Shown in pieces: positions 49,121 to 58,262 of a stretch of 64,000 nucleotides of DNA. The position numbers and the translations under genes are program-made. Every line of letters begins with the position of its first letter. Within the stretch, counting starts at the first letter, position 1. The notes under the pieces were generated by a model. It saw only the letters and a program-made list of their open reading frames with translations. It was not told the origin of the DNA and made no database searches. This stretch comes from Burkholderia contaminans (lineage in GTDB: Bacteria; Pseudomonadota; Gammaproteobacteria; Burkholderiales; Burkholderiaceae): positions 1,426,001 through 1,490,000 of the forward strand of contig NZ_CP090642.1 of NCBI RefSeq assembly GCF_029633825.1, read 5' to 3'.

Positions 49121-49255
49121 ACGCGTTCCTTCGACTGGGTGGAGACAAAGCCGTCCCCGCCGGCTGCGAGTGCACAGTCGGGGCGGTCGTTGTTAGGAAT
49201 GCTACGGTCAGGCTGTCACGCGTTGATCAGCCTGCCGGCTGCTACGGCCCTGGTG

Positions 49256-50536
49256 TCATGACGCCGGCTCGCATGCACGCGACAGCATCGCGTGCAGCAG
49301 CACGTTCGCGCCGGCCTCGATCCAGGCGGGCGTCGCGTCCTCGATCTCGTTGTGGCTGATGCCGTCGACACACGGCACGAACACCATCGACGTCGGTGCG
49401 ACCTGTGCGAGGTAGCACGCGTCGTGGCCGGCACCCGACACGATGTCGCGATGCGAGAAACCGAAGCGGTCGGCCGCACTGCGCACGGCTTCCACGCAGG
49501 CAGCATCGAACGCCACCGGCTTGTAATAGAAAATCTGCTCGAGTTCGGTCTCGAGCCCGATGTCGCCCGCGATGCGCGCCACACCTTCGCGCAACGCAGC
49601 ATCCATCTTCGCGAGCACCGCGTCGTCCGGATGACGGAAATCGACGGTGAAGAACACGCGGCCCGGAATCACGTTCCGCGAGTTCGGGTAGACCTGCATC
49701 ATGCCGACCGTCGCGCAGCCGAATGGCGCATGATCGAGGCCGATCCGGTTGACGAGATCGACCACGCGCGACGCGCCGAGCAGTGCGTCGCGCCGCCGCG
49801 GCATCGGCGTCGGCCCCGCGTGCGCTTCCTGGCCGGTGAACACGATCTCGTACCAGCGCTGCCCCTGCGCGTCGGTCACGACGCCGATCGTCTTGCACTC
49901 CGCCTCGAGAATCGGCCCCTGCTCGATATGCAGTTCGAACGCCGCGTGCAGCTTGCGCCCGCCGCACGGCACGTCGCCCGCGTAGCCGATCCGCGCCAGC
50001 TCCTCGCCGATCGTCTTGCCGTCCACATCCTTGCGCGACAACCCGTATTCGAGCGGGAACACGCCCGCGAATACGCCCGACGCAACCATCGCCGGCGCGA
50101 AGCGCGAGCCTTCCTCGTTGGTCCAGATCACGACCTCGACCGGATGCTCGGTCTCGATGCCATGATCGTTGAGACTCCGAATCACTTCAAGGCCGCCGAG
50201 CACGCCGTAGATGCCGTCGAAGCGGCCGCCCGTCGGCTGCGAATCCGCGTGCGAGCCCGTGACGACCGGCGCTGCATCGGCCACGCGGCCCTCGCGGCGC
50301 ATGAACACGTTGCCCATCGTATCGACCGTCACCGTGCAGCCGGCGGCCTTCGCCCAGCCGACGATCAGGTCACGGCCGGCCTTGTCGAGATCGGTCAGCG
50401 CGAGGCGACACACGCCGCCCTTCGGCGTCGCACCGATCTTCGCGACTTCCATCAGGCTGTCCCACAACCGCTTGCCGTCGACCTTGATCGACGTGTCGAA
50501 AGCTGCCCGCTTCACTGTTTCCGATACCGCGTTCAT
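49256..50536 (-). CDS. Beta-ureidopropionase / N-carbamoyl amino acid amidohydrolase (M20 family)
   Basis: A 426-residue Zn-dependent hydrolase of the hydantoinase/carbamoylase group. Metal ligands occur in GSHADSQPTGGRFDGIYG and NEEGSRF, and a C-terminal GHDACYLA supplies the last ligand. It hydrolyses N-carbamoyl-beta-alanine or N-carbamoyl-beta-aminoisobutyrate to the beta-amino acid, CO2 and ammonia, the third step of the pathway. ATG 50536 has AGGAG nine bases upstream. It is the first gene of the base-degradation operon, facing the RutR-like gene. Confidence 0.93.
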   Translation of the reverse strand: MNAVSETVKRAAFDTSIKVDGKRLWDSLMEVAKIGATPKGGVCRLALTDLDKAGRDLIVGWAKAAGCTVTVDTMGNVFMRREGRVADAAPVVTGSHADSQPTGGRFDGIYGVLGGLEVIRSLNDHGIETEHPVEVVIWTNEEGSRFAPAMVASGVFAGVFPLEYGLSRKDVDGKTIGEELARIGYAGDVPCGGRKLHAAFELHIEQGPILEAECKTIGVVTDAQGQRWYEIVFTGQEAHAGPTPMPRRRDALLGASRVVDLVNRIGLDHAPFGCATVGMMQVYPNSRNVIPGRVFFTVDFRHPDDAVLAKMDAALREGVARIAGDIGLETELEQIFYYKPVAFDAACVEAVRSAADRFGFSHRDIVSGAGHDACYLAQVAPTSMVFVPCVDGISHNEIEDATPAWIEAGANVLLHAMLSRACEPAS

Positions 50537-50891
50537 TCGTATCGCTCCTGTGGGGTCGGTGATGTCGTCAGCCCGGTCTGTGCCGGTGCGCGTCATGCCT
50601 GTTTCGGGGCAACGCCGCCCAAGCGCGGTGCATGCCCCGGTCTTCGCGAAGATCGTCCGACGAATCGGGCCGAAATGTTTCCGCCGCTCGTCGAATCCTG
50701 TCCGATTGGACAGGTTTTAGACGATCAAAATGACCAAATCAATCTCTTTCTTGCGTGAATGGATAGAGCGAGAAACGTGCCACCGCAACGCAGCATGGCG
50801 ATGAATGCGCGAGATCGGTGCGCGTGCGTTCGATGCGAATCAGCGGCTAGAATGAAGCCCAACGCGGCACGCCCGCCGCGCGAGGGCAACG
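50537..50891. other. Divergent regulatory region of the pyrimidine operon and rutR-like gene
   Basis: 355 bp between divergent genes. It contains the RutR-type palindrome (50697-50714) followed by an AT-rich patch (50725-50760) that is a probable promoter. No gene is seen. Confidence 0.65.
50697..50714. promoter_or_regulatory. RutR-type operator palindrome
   Basis: CCTGTCC-GATT-GGACAGG is a perfect inverted repeat. Its central 16 bases match the E. coli RutR consensus TTGACCAATTGGTCAA at 11 positions with the same spacing. It lies in the divergent region of the pyrimidine operon and the rutR-like gene. Confidence 0.65.
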
Positions 50892-51590
50892 ATGAGACAT
50901 GACGAGGCGACAACCGAAGCCACCGACAGCGACGAAACGCCGGCGCCATTGCGGCGACGCAAGGCGCACATCCGCGAGTCCAACGAAGCGCATCTGCTCG
51001 CCTGTGCGGAAGCCGTGTTCGCGGAGCGCGGGCTCGACGGCGCGAGCACCGCGATGATCGCGGAGCGCGCCGGCCTGCCGAAAGCCAACCTGCATTACTA
51101 CTTCCCGACGAAGCTTGCGTTGTACCGCCGCGTGCTCGACGACCTGTTCGAGGACTGGCATCGCGCGGCCGGTTCGTTCGAGGCCGACGACGATCCCGTC
51201 GAAGCGATCGGTGCGTACGTGCGCGCGAAGATGGCGCTGTCGCGGCGGCGCCCGCTCGGCTCGAAGGTCTGGGCCAACGAGATCATCCACGGTGCGGAGC
51301 ACATGCAGGACATCCTGTCCGAACGCGTGAAGCCGTGGTTCGATACGCGCGTGAAGGTCATCGACAGCTGGATCGCGCGCGGGCTGCTTGCGCCCATCGA
51401 CGCGCATGCGCTGATGTACCTGATCTGGGCCACCACGCAGCACTACGCGGATTTCGATGCGCAGATCCGCGCGCTGAGCGGCAGGCGCACGTTCACGCAA
51501 AAGGCGTTCGACGAGAAGACCGAGCAGGTCGTGCAGCTTGTGATTCGTGCGTGCGGGGCGGTGTCGCCGGAGGCGAAGCGATCGGCATGA
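50892..51590 (+). CDS. TetR-family regulator, RutR-like
   Basis: A 232-residue TetR regulator with the helix-turn-helix AMIAERAGLPKANLHYYFPTK and a RutR-like C-terminal domain (SKVWANEIIHGAEHMQDIL; VIDSWIARGLLAPIDAHALM). RutR binds uracil or thymine and releases its operator. The divergent pyrimidine-degradation operon is the obvious target. It has a longer, charged N-terminal extension (about 25 residues) than E. coli RutR. Confidence 0.92.
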   Translation: MRHDEATTEATDSDETPAPLRRRKAHIRESNEAHLLACAEAVFAERGLDGASTAMIAERAGLPKANLHYYFPTKLALYRRVLDDLFEDWHRAAGSFEADDDPVEAIGAYVRAKMALSRRRPLGSKVWANEIIHGAEHMQDILSERVKPWFDTRVKVIDSWIARGLLAPIDAHALMYLIWATTQHYADFDAQIRALSGRRTFTQKAFDEKTEQVVQLVIRACGAVSPEAKRSA

Positions 51591-51665
51591 GCGCTTTCGC
51601 GCGCACCGTGCTGCTGCGTGGCCCATCGCTGAGCAATCACGGAATGGTTCGCCGGCCGCTTGCCT

Positions 51666-52241
51666 TCAGAACGGAACCAGCTCCAACGCGTGGCTGCTGG
51701 ACCAGTTCGACTCGCTGTTGAGGACTTCGATCGCGCTGCGCGGAATCACGGGTTCCAGTTCCAGTTGCAAACTCAACCGGCTCCCCGCCTCCGGCACGCC
51801 TTGCGCCAGGACGACAACGCCCGAGCGCGGATGCAAGCCGACTCTGCCGGCCGGCTCCGACGGTTGCTGACCGGCATGCTCGACACGGCCCAGTGCAACG
51901 GATTTCCCGTCCAGATTGGCGTCGCCGGCTGTCACCGAAAGCACACCCTGCTCACCGAACCGGAACGCGCCGTCGTCGAGCGCATCGCCGCGCAGGAAAA
52001 TCGCCATGCGCACCGGCTCCTTGCAGACGATGCTCACGGAAACGAGGCGTTTTCCCAATGAGTATCCGACTGCCGATGCGGGCTGCCCCAGAATGGTTTG
52101 CCGGTACTGGGCGCCATAGTCGAGTTGTGAGAGCCCGGTATGCATCTGGCAATTGTCCGCGGCCTGCACGGCGCCGCCCAGGCTCAGGCCCGCGCATATC
52201 GTCAACGCCCACCGGCGGATACGTTTCGGTTGTTGCAACAT
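51666..52241 (-). CDS. Secreted fimbria-associated protein (probable minor/tip subunit)
   Basis: A 191-residue exported protein starting at ATG 52241, 22 bp after the usher stop. The signal peptide is about 27 residues (RRWALTICAGLSLGGAVQAA). The mature part has two cysteines (DNCQMH and SIVCKEP), which could form the single disulfide of pilin-type domains, and a beta-rich C-terminus (LSLQLELEPVIP). It does not carry the ATLELVYL ending of the upstream pilins. As the last gene after chaperone and usher it is probably the tip or adhesin-associated subunit; that is inference. Confidence 0.75.
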   Translation of the reverse strand: MLQQPKRIRRWALTICAGLSLGGAVQAADNCQMHTGLSQLDYGAQYRQTILGQPASAVGYSLGKRLVSVSIVCKEPVRMAIFLRGDALDDGAFRFGEQGVLSVTAGDANLDGKSVALGRVEHAGQQPSEPAGRVGLHPRSGVVVLAQGVPEAGSRLSLQLELEPVIPRSAIEVLNSESNWSSSHALELVPF

Positions 52242-52263
52242 GTCGTCTCTCGAAGCCGGGGGC

Positions 52264-54831
52264 TCATTGAAGGATGCATCGGGCATCGGCGCTTTCGAAC
52301 AGCGCGCCGGAGCCCGTGGGTTCGGGCAATGCATATTGCAACCGGCACTGCTTGCCGTCCGGCAACGCCACCTGCAACACCTCGTTCCCGGCGCCGTTGT
52401 TCAGAAACACCTGCCCCTGCTCGAGCACCATGCCGACATACCGCTGGCGGCTGTCCAGCACATAGGCGCCGGCGGGCAGCGGATTGCCGTCGGCGTCGCG
52501 CGCGTTGAGCAGCACGCGGCGCACGCGGGCAAGTTCGAAGTCGATCCGGTTCACCGATCCGCGCCCCGGATCGACCTGCCGGGTACCGTTGCCGATATCG
52601 ACGTTGCGCGGCAAGGTACTGGTCATCACCTCCACGCGGTTACTGCTGTATGGAGAGAGCCGGGGCACCACGGCACGTCCCCAGAGGTCGGTCCACACCG
52701 GCCCCTGCGGCGTGTTGATCTTCACGCTCGATACGCCCGACGCCGACACGATGGCGAACGTGTCTTGCACGGGATACGGCGAAAGCGTCACCCCGTCGGC
52801 GTGCACCACCACGCCGCCCGAGGCGCCGGCGTAATACGATCGCGCGCGCTTGCCGGTATCGGAGAAACCCAGGTTGACCTGGGCAATGCGCGGCGTCGCC
52901 GCCATTTGGCCTGCCACGGCGTTGCTCCGGTCGCGCGTGTTGCGATCCACGTTGACCGAGTAATTCAGGTTATCGCCGATCCGCTCGCTATAGCTGGCGC
53001 CGAAGCGCGTATAGCCGCTCGTGTTGCTGGCATAGGAGCGGACAGTGCGCTTGCCGAACGGAATGCTCAACGACGCGTAATAGGTGTTGCCGGGCCGGTC
53101 GTACGCATTGCTGCCGTAATATCGGCCCTCCCGGCGCGGGCTGAGATCGCGCTCCACGTTCAATGACACGGTACCGAACGCGAAACTCTTGCCCCACGAA
53201 AGGTTCAGCCGCTGCGTACGCTCCCCGTTCTGTTGACTCGCGAATGAGTAGCCGAAGGTCAGACCGCCCAGCCTGGCATCGGACCAGGCCAGCGCCGCGG
53301 TATGCCGGCTCCGGTAGCGCGAGGCGGCAAATCCGGCCTGGCCGGTATCCACGGTGAAGTCGTCGAGCGTGCGATAGCCGTTGCTCTGATACGCACTGCT
53401 GAAACTCATGCTGAGGTTCTCGTGCAGGCCGCTGAAAATGCCCGAGACCTCGATCTCCGTGCCCGACTTGCCCGCCTCCAGCGACACGCGCTGCTGCAGC
53501 TTGACGCTGCTCGCGCGCGACAAGCGCATGTCCACGCCCCAGCTGCCAGCCTGATAGCCGGGCGCGAACAGCGCGGCCATCCCGACATTGCCGCGCTTGC
53601 CGAGCGTCCAGTTGCCGCTCGCGCTCGCCACCCACGGATTGCGGGCCTTGTTGCCGTCGAGATTGCGACTCTTGCCCAGCGCGAACGCGTAGCCCGGCCG
53701 CTGCCCGAGCGCCCCCGCACTGATCGACGCGGCGGGCACCACGAAGCTGCGCCGCGCGCCGTCGGATTCGATGACGGTCACCTCCAGGTCGCTGCTGTTG
53801 TTCAGCAGCGGCAGGTCCGTCAGCGCGAAGGGGCCGACCGGCACGACGGTGGTATAGATCAACGCCCCCGCCTGGCGCACCTCGACGCGCGCCTGCGATT
53901 GCGCGACACCCTCGACCATGACGATGTTGCGCGCCTGCTTGCCCAGCGCCGAATCGGGAAAAACCTGGATGCCGGTCAGCGGCGCGCCGGTCAGCACCGA
54001 GTTGGCGATGTTGATCTGCCCTACCTGTGCCGTGGCGCCCCAGCGCAGCCAGGTTCGCTGGCCATAGGCGTACAGATGTCGGCTCTGGAATCCTGAGTGA
54101 TCCTCACGTTGCGAATAAGCGCGACTGCGCAGGATCCAGTCGCCGGCATTCACGCCAAGCTCGGTGTTGAGCGACAGGAAGTTCGAGCCCGCCATGCCGC
54201 TCGACTCGCTGCGCATGGTCATCAGCTCGTAGTTGAGCAGCGCCGCGTTGCCGCCCCGGCTGTAGCCGGAGAAGTCCGCCACCGCCTGACGAAGCGCCGT
54301 GGTCGGCACCACCAGCCGCACTTCCTCGCGCCCCGGCTTCAGCGTCACGTCCGTGCCGGGGAACGCCTGCGCGAAGTCGTAGCATGCGTCGGGTTCCGGG
54401 TCACCGGGCAACGCGTACTTCGTGTCGGGCACCACCAGTCCGGCCGCATCCAGAAACGCGCGATCGAAGCACAGCGCGCCGTTCTCGTCGAACCGCGTGT
54501 TGATCCTCCCCCGCCGAATGTCGTTGACATAGACGACGACACGGCTGTGTCCCGGCCGATAACGCGGCGAGCCGCGAAAATAGTCGGCGATCTGAGGATC
54601 GAGCCCGCGCTGCTGCAGGATGCTCGTATCGAAGAGCGCATCGGCGGCGGCCGGCTCGGCCGTTGCCTGCGCGGCGGCGGACGCCGTGTCGGGCGCCGCG
54701 TCCACCTCTGCCTGTGCCCGCGGCGAATAGGTGCCGGCAAGCAACAACAACAGCGATGCGGCCGTCCCGCCGCAGTACACGCTCGATTCGCGCTGGCGCC
54801 GTGATCTGCGCGACGCACGATTGACGCGCAT
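52264..54831 (-). CDS. Fimbrial outer-membrane usher
   Basis: An 855-residue PapC/FimD-type usher. A signal peptide of about 41 residues is followed by the N-terminal chaperone-binding domain (about 60-185), a 24-strand barrel region with a plug, and two C-terminal domains ending with the conserved cysteine pair region (QCRLQYALP and ARCILQ). It forms the assembly pore for the pilus. Its ATG overlaps the chaperone stop (TAATG), so the two are translationally coupled. Confidence 0.95.
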   Translation of the reverse strand: MRVNRASRRSRRQRESSVYCGGTAASLLLLLAGTYSPRAQAEVDAAPDTASAAAQATAEPAAADALFDTSILQQRGLDPQIADYFRGSPRYRPGHSRVVVYVNDIRRGRINTRFDENGALCFDRAFLDAAGLVVPDTKYALPGDPEPDACYDFAQAFPGTDVTLKPGREEVRLVVPTTALRQAVADFSGYSRGGNAALLNYELMTMRSESSGMAGSNFLSLNTELGVNAGDWILRSRAYSQREDHSGFQSRHLYAYGQRTWLRWGATAQVGQINIANSVLTGAPLTGIQVFPDSALGKQARNIVMVEGVAQSQARVEVRQAGALIYTTVVPVGPFALTDLPLLNNSSDLEVTVIESDGARRSFVVPAASISAGALGQRPGYAFALGKSRNLDGNKARNPWVASASGNWTLGKRGNVGMAALFAPGYQAGSWGVDMRLSRASSVKLQQRVSLEAGKSGTEIEVSGIFSGLHENLSMSFSSAYQSNGYRTLDDFTVDTGQAGFAASRYRSRHTAALAWSDARLGGLTFGYSFASQQNGERTQRLNLSWGKSFAFGTVSLNVERDLSPRREGRYYGSNAYDRPGNTYYASLSIPFGKRTVRSYASNTSGYTRFGASYSERIGDNLNYSVNVDRNTRDRSNAVAGQMAATPRIAQVNLGFSDTGKRARSYYAGASGGVVVHADGVTLSPYPVQDTFAIVSASGVSSVKINTPQGPVWTDLWGRAVVPRLSPYSSNRVEVMTSTLPRNVDIGNGTRQVDPGRGSVNRIDFELARVRRVLLNARDADGNPLPAGAYVLDSRQRYVGMVLEQGQVFLNNGAGNEVLQVALPDGKQCRLQYALPEPTGSGALFESADARCILQ

Positions 54832-55544
54832 TACGGTTGCCTCGCGGTGTCGACGAGCGGTGCGTCGTAGGTGTCGACCTCGTAGCCGTAAATCGTCGCG
54901 GGCGACAGCCTGACGCTGGTTGCGCGCGCCCCCGCCCCTGAAGGCAACGGGACTTCGACGGTACTGCCGGGCAGCACGTAGGTCTTGCCCAGATCCACCG
55001 CGGTCTTTTCCGGCATGAGTTGCACGCCTTGCCCCAGACGCACCACGTAAGGGCTATCGTTGCGCGCGCGCAGTTTGCCGTCCGCCGCCACCGACCACTT
55101 CAGCAGCGTCCATGGCGAGGCATGCTTCTCAAGCTTGGCGGGATGCACGATCAACGGCAGGTTCTGGCGAATCGTCATGCTGATGCGCGCCTTTCCGTCC
55201 GGGCCCTTGGGCGGAATGCCCTCGAACGTCACGCGCTTGAGCCGCTGCACCTGAAGCGGCGCCGGGCTTTGCAGCATGAAGCGCACCAGTTGCGTATCCT
55301 GACCTTCCACCCGGCTCACCGGCGGCACCGCCACGACCAGCAACTCCTGGTCGTCCGGTGTGTTCTGTATCGTCGTATGCAGCAGCAGCGGCATCGACTC
55401 CGTGTTCTTCACGTTCATGGTCGTTTCGCCGTCCGCTTCGTTCAGGATCACCACGGACGATTCGGGGAGGACGCCGGAGGCGTGTGCAACGAGGGCTGGC
55501 ACGCTGAGGCATAACGGTAGTCCGGTCGTCAGGATGGTCTTCAT
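54831..55544 (-). CDS. Periplasmic pilus chaperone, PapD family
   Basis: A 237-residue chaperone with a signal peptide (MKTILTTGLPLCLSVPALVA). The N-terminal domain has the G1-strand region RVTFEGIPPKGPDG, and the basic cleft residues lie in RQNLPLIVHPAKL. It folds and caps pilin subunits until the usher accepts them. ATG 55544 follows a 330-bp gap from the last pilin gene, so it may have its own promoter or be reached by read-through. Its stop overlaps the usher start. Confidence 0.92.
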   Translation of the reverse strand: MKTILTTGLPLCLSVPALVAHASGVLPESSVVILNEADGETTMNVKNTESMPLLLHTTIQNTPDDQELLVVAVPPVSRVEGQDTQLVRFMLQSPAPLQVQRLKRVTFEGIPPKGPDGKARISMTIRQNLPLIVHPAKLEKHASPWTLLKWSVAADGKLRARNDSPYVVRLGQGVQLMPEKTAVDLGKTYVLPGSTVEVPLPSGAGARATSVRLSPATIYGYEVDTYDAPLVDTARQP

Positions 55545-55874
55545 CAAAGCGTGACGGCGCGACGCAAAATATTGTCCCCGAGAAACAGATTCTGACGGGA
55601 CACGCACTAAGATGCTCAACATGATTAGGAATCCGATTTTATTGAAATTGATGACTAGTCACGCGCGTTGCTATCGGTATTTCAGGAAATCCGAGGAGGT
55701 GGCCGATTGGTACGTTGCTCCGGCCCGACGGTCGACTTCATGTGACTATCCTGCGCCTCTGCGGGATGGAGCGATGCTTGCGATCGGTGCGAGCGCTGCA
55801 GGAGCAATCAGGCGCCTCGTCATGGACCTGATTCAATCTTCCTGAGTCGGGAAGGTCAGAACGACATCCACGCG
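55545..55874. other. 330-bp gap between pilin 6 and the chaperone
   Basis: No convincing gene. The stretch near 55612-55660 is AT-rich and could be a promoter for the chaperone-usher part on the minus strand. A plus-strand open frame (55612-55845) has no family features. Confidence 0.5.
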
Positions 55875-56543
55875 CTACAGGTACCCGAGTTCCAAGGTCA
55901 TGGATCCGTCGAGTTCCATCCCGTCACCGACCCCGACGTCTTTTCTGACAGTAAGGCCGATACTGATCACCAACGTGCTCGTCAGTGCCTTGAACGCCAC
56001 CGGCTCCCTCTCCCACCACCTCTCCGGCGGCGGCGGCGTCCCATCCACGCCCCACGAAATGGTCTCGCCGGGGTGCAGACTGGTCCGATCCCCGGCGCTG
56101 ATCCAAGCGGATACGTGGGGACTGTACCCAATCACGAAGGCATCTCTTCCATCGGCCTTGGGTGAAGTCTTGTCGATTTTAATGATGTAGAAGCCGATGG
56201 CAGGATTTCCCAGGCCGAAAGCGTTCCAATCGAAATAGCCGTCTGACACCGTACCTCTGCGGTTATCCTCCGCGGTAACGCTAACCTTGGTCGGGTGCGG
56301 GCAGTTGATCATCAACGACATCTCACGCCCCTTGAACACCATGTAATCCGTCGCATTGGGGGGAGAAAGCTCCGTGCTCGTCAGAGTGCCCAGGTCGACG
56401 ACACCGCCGTTGCCCAGCGCTATGCTGCAAGCCCCGTCCATCCGGATATGACCGCCGACGCTGAGGTCAGCAGCCGATGTCACGCCCGGAATCGACAACG
56501 TACAGGCCAGCATGGATAGAGCACTCAACTGCCTCAAACTCAT
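55875..56543 (-). CDS. DUF1120-family pilin-like protein 6
   Basis: A 222-residue member of the tandem pilin family. Its signal peptide (MSLRQLSALSMLACTLSIPG) is identical to that of paralogue 5. Mature features: ADLSVGGHI, a first cysteine in GACSIALGNGG, a second in LMINCPHP, an EDNRRGT turn, FGLGNPAIGFY, and a C-terminal LDGSMTLELGYL strand. The two cysteines likely form one disulfide, as in chaperone-usher pilins. It is the longest copy, with a proline-rich insert near residue 170, and the closest to the chaperone gene. Confidence 0.88.
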   Translation of the reverse strand: MSLRQLSALSMLACTLSIPGVTSAADLSVGGHIRMDGACSIALGNGGVVDLGTLTSTELSPPNATDYMVFKGREMSLMINCPHPTKVSVTAEDNRRGTVSDGYFDWNAFGLGNPAIGFYIIKIDKTSPKADGRDAFVIGYSPHVSAWISAGDRTSLHPGETISWGVDGTPPPPERWWEREPVAFKALTSTLVISIGLTVRKDVGVGDGMELDGSMTLELGYL

Positions 56544-56671
56544 CGGAATACCTCGCTCATTCGGAACGGCTTCAACAAACGCATATCGTGTAACGGACCG
56601 ACCGCCACGCCATCACAACCCCGTGAACAGCAGCAACAAAACCCGATTTCTGGTCGCAGACTCTTTGAAAT
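56449..56671. repeat. 223-bp direct repeat, copy A
   Basis: Matches 57210-57432 with a single mismatch. It covers the first 31 codons of pilin 6 plus 128 bp upstream, including the ribosome binding site. Confidence 0.95.
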
Positions 56672-56695
56672 GGGGAATTCCACGAAGCGTATGCG

Positions 56696-57304
56696 CTACA
56701 GGTATACGAGCTCCAAGGTCGCGGAGCCGTCGAACGCGAGTTCGTCGGTGAACGCGGTGTCCTGCTTGGTGATGAGCTCGATCGTCAACGTGTCCGTCAG
56801 TGTCTTGAACGCCACCGGCTCACTCTGCGGCCCACTCACGTCCCACGAAATGGTCTTGTTGCTGCCCCAGCTGTAGGTGCGGCCTTTCTCGCGCCAAGTC
56901 GTCTCGCCTTTCCAGCGCCAGATCGAAACGCTCGCTGCGCCATCGACCATAGAAGGACCAAAGTTGACGATCCGGTAGTAGCCAATGGCACGATTACCCA
57001 GACCAAAATTCCAGGGGTGATCTTCTGATGCCGTCCCTTTTCGATTGTCGATCAAGTCGACGCCGACCCTGGTCCGGCGCTGGCAGTTAATCGTCAGCGA
57101 CACGTCGCGCATATGATCGGCACCATATAAATCTTTGCGCGACAGATTACCGAAGTCGGCAACGCCTCCGTTGCCCAGCGTTATGTCGCAAGCGCCGCCC
57201 GGTCGAATTTGACCGCCGACGCTGAGGTCAGCAGCCGATGTCACGCCCGGAATCGACAACGTACAGGCCAGCATGGATAGAGCACTCAACTGCCTCAAAC
57301 TCAT
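56696..57304 (-). CDS. DUF1120-family pilin-like protein 5
   Basis: A 202-residue exported pilin-like protein with the same signal peptide as paralogue 6. Mature start ADLSVGGQIRPGGACD; second cysteine in LTINCQRR; LIDNRKGT turn; FGLGNRAIGYY; C-terminal DGSATLELVYL. The 5' end lies within a 223-bp segment nearly identical to that of paralogue 6, while the mature parts differ widely. That points to duplication followed by diversification, or recombination at the 5' end. Confidence 0.9.
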   Translation of the reverse strand: MSLRQLSALSMLACTLSIPGVTSAADLSVGGQIRPGGACDITLGNGGVADFGNLSRKDLYGADHMRDVSLTINCQRRTRVGVDLIDNRKGTASEDHPWNFGLGNRAIGYYRIVNFGPSMVDGAASVSIWRWKGETTWREKGRTYSWGSNKTISWDVSGPQSEPVAFKTLTDTLTIELITKQDTAFTDELAFDGSATLELVYL

Positions 57305-57432
57305 CGGAATACCTCGCTCATTCGGAACGGCTTCAACAAACGCATATCGTGTAACGGACCGACCGCCACGCCATCACAACCCCGTGAGCAGCAGCAACAA
57401 AACCCGATTTCTGGTCGCAGACTCTTTGAAAT
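57210..57432. repeat. 223-bp direct repeat, copy B
   Basis: Matches 56449-56671 with a single mismatch, 761 bp apart. It covers the first 32 codons of pilin 5 plus 128 bp upstream. A shorter, more diverged third copy covers the start of pilin 4 (about 57960-58080). Confidence 0.95.
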
Positions 57433-57456
57433 TGAAAATCCAGCGATGCGTATGCG

Positions 57457-58062
57457 CTACAAGTACACGAGTTCCAAGGTCGCGGAACCGTCGATTTCAA
57501 GCACATCGACGTGCGCCATGTTTTCTCTTATGTCGTGCAAATAGACGTTGACGCCCAACGTTGTCGTCATTGTCCTGAACGCCACGGGCCCGAGGCCGTT
57601 AGCCGTCCACGAAATGGTTGTGGACGGCCACCGTGTCGGATCATCCGTCCTGTACCAATAATCACCACTGCGATGAATCACGTAGACCTTCCTCCCATCG
57701 GCCTCGCTGATGTTTCGCTCAGGATCAATACCGTAACCGCCGATAGCAGGATTGCCCACCCCAAAACCCCTAGATGCTGCAGCAGATTCCTTACGATTAT
57801 CGATCGCTTTGACGCCGATCCTAGTCTGACTCGGGCAGTTGATCGTCAATGGTACGTCGCGAGAATTGCTATAACTATCCTGATCAATCTCTGTTAGCGA
57901 TACATTGCCAAAGTCAAAAATACCGCCGTTGCCCAGCGTTATGCTGCAAGCCCCGTCCATCCGGATATGACCGCCGACGCTGAGGTCAGCAGCCGATGTC
58001 ACGCCTGGAATCGACGACGTACAGGCCAGCACAAAAAGAACACATAGCTGCTTCAAACTCAT
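57457..58062 (-). CDS. DUF1120-family pilin-like protein 4
   Basis: A 201-residue paralogue. The signal peptide (MSLKQLCVLFVLACTSSIPG) is related to those of copies 5 and 6. Mature ADLSVGGHIRMDGACSIT is nearly the same as in copy 6. It has INCPSQT, AIDNRKES, GVGNPAIGGYG and the terminal DGSATLELVYL. The middle third (DYWYRTDDPTRW) is unlike the other copies, so surface-exposed parts vary most. Confidence 0.9.
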   Translation of the reverse strand: MSLKQLCVLFVLACTSSIPGVTSAADLSVGGHIRMDGACSITLGNGGIFDFGNVSLTEIDQDSYSNSRDVPLTINCPSQTRIGVKAIDNRKESAAASRGFGVGNPAIGGYGIDPERNISEADGRKVYVIHRSGDYWYRTDDPTRWPSTTISWTANGLGPVAFRTMTTTLGVNVYLHDIRENMAHVDVLEIDGSATLELVYL

Positions 58063-58262
58063 CTGAATACCTCACTCGTTGAAAATGAGTATTGAAACTC
58101 GCATATCGCTGAAGCCGACGCTCGAACTCCTACACTGTCTGACACGCTATGTGTTGATCGACTCCACACCGCTACCACGCGACTCCCCAATGACTTGCAG
58201 CAGCACGATCCGATTTCCGGTCGTGGATTCTCTGAAACGAGGAACCCAACGACTCGTATGCG

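Noticed and set aside
50697..50714. Palindrome considered as a terminator of the ureidopropionase or rutR genes
   Set aside because: It lies upstream of both divergent genes, has no T-run, and fits a TetR/RutR operator better.
55612..55845. Possible 77-residue gene between chaperone and pilin genes
   Set aside because: No family features, opposite to the operon direction, and rare codon use; kept as noncoding.
56449..58080. Tandem similar segments that could be mistaken for a CRISPR array or IS
   Set aside because: The repeats are over 200 bp, include start codons and signal peptides, and are simply duplicated pilin 5' ends.
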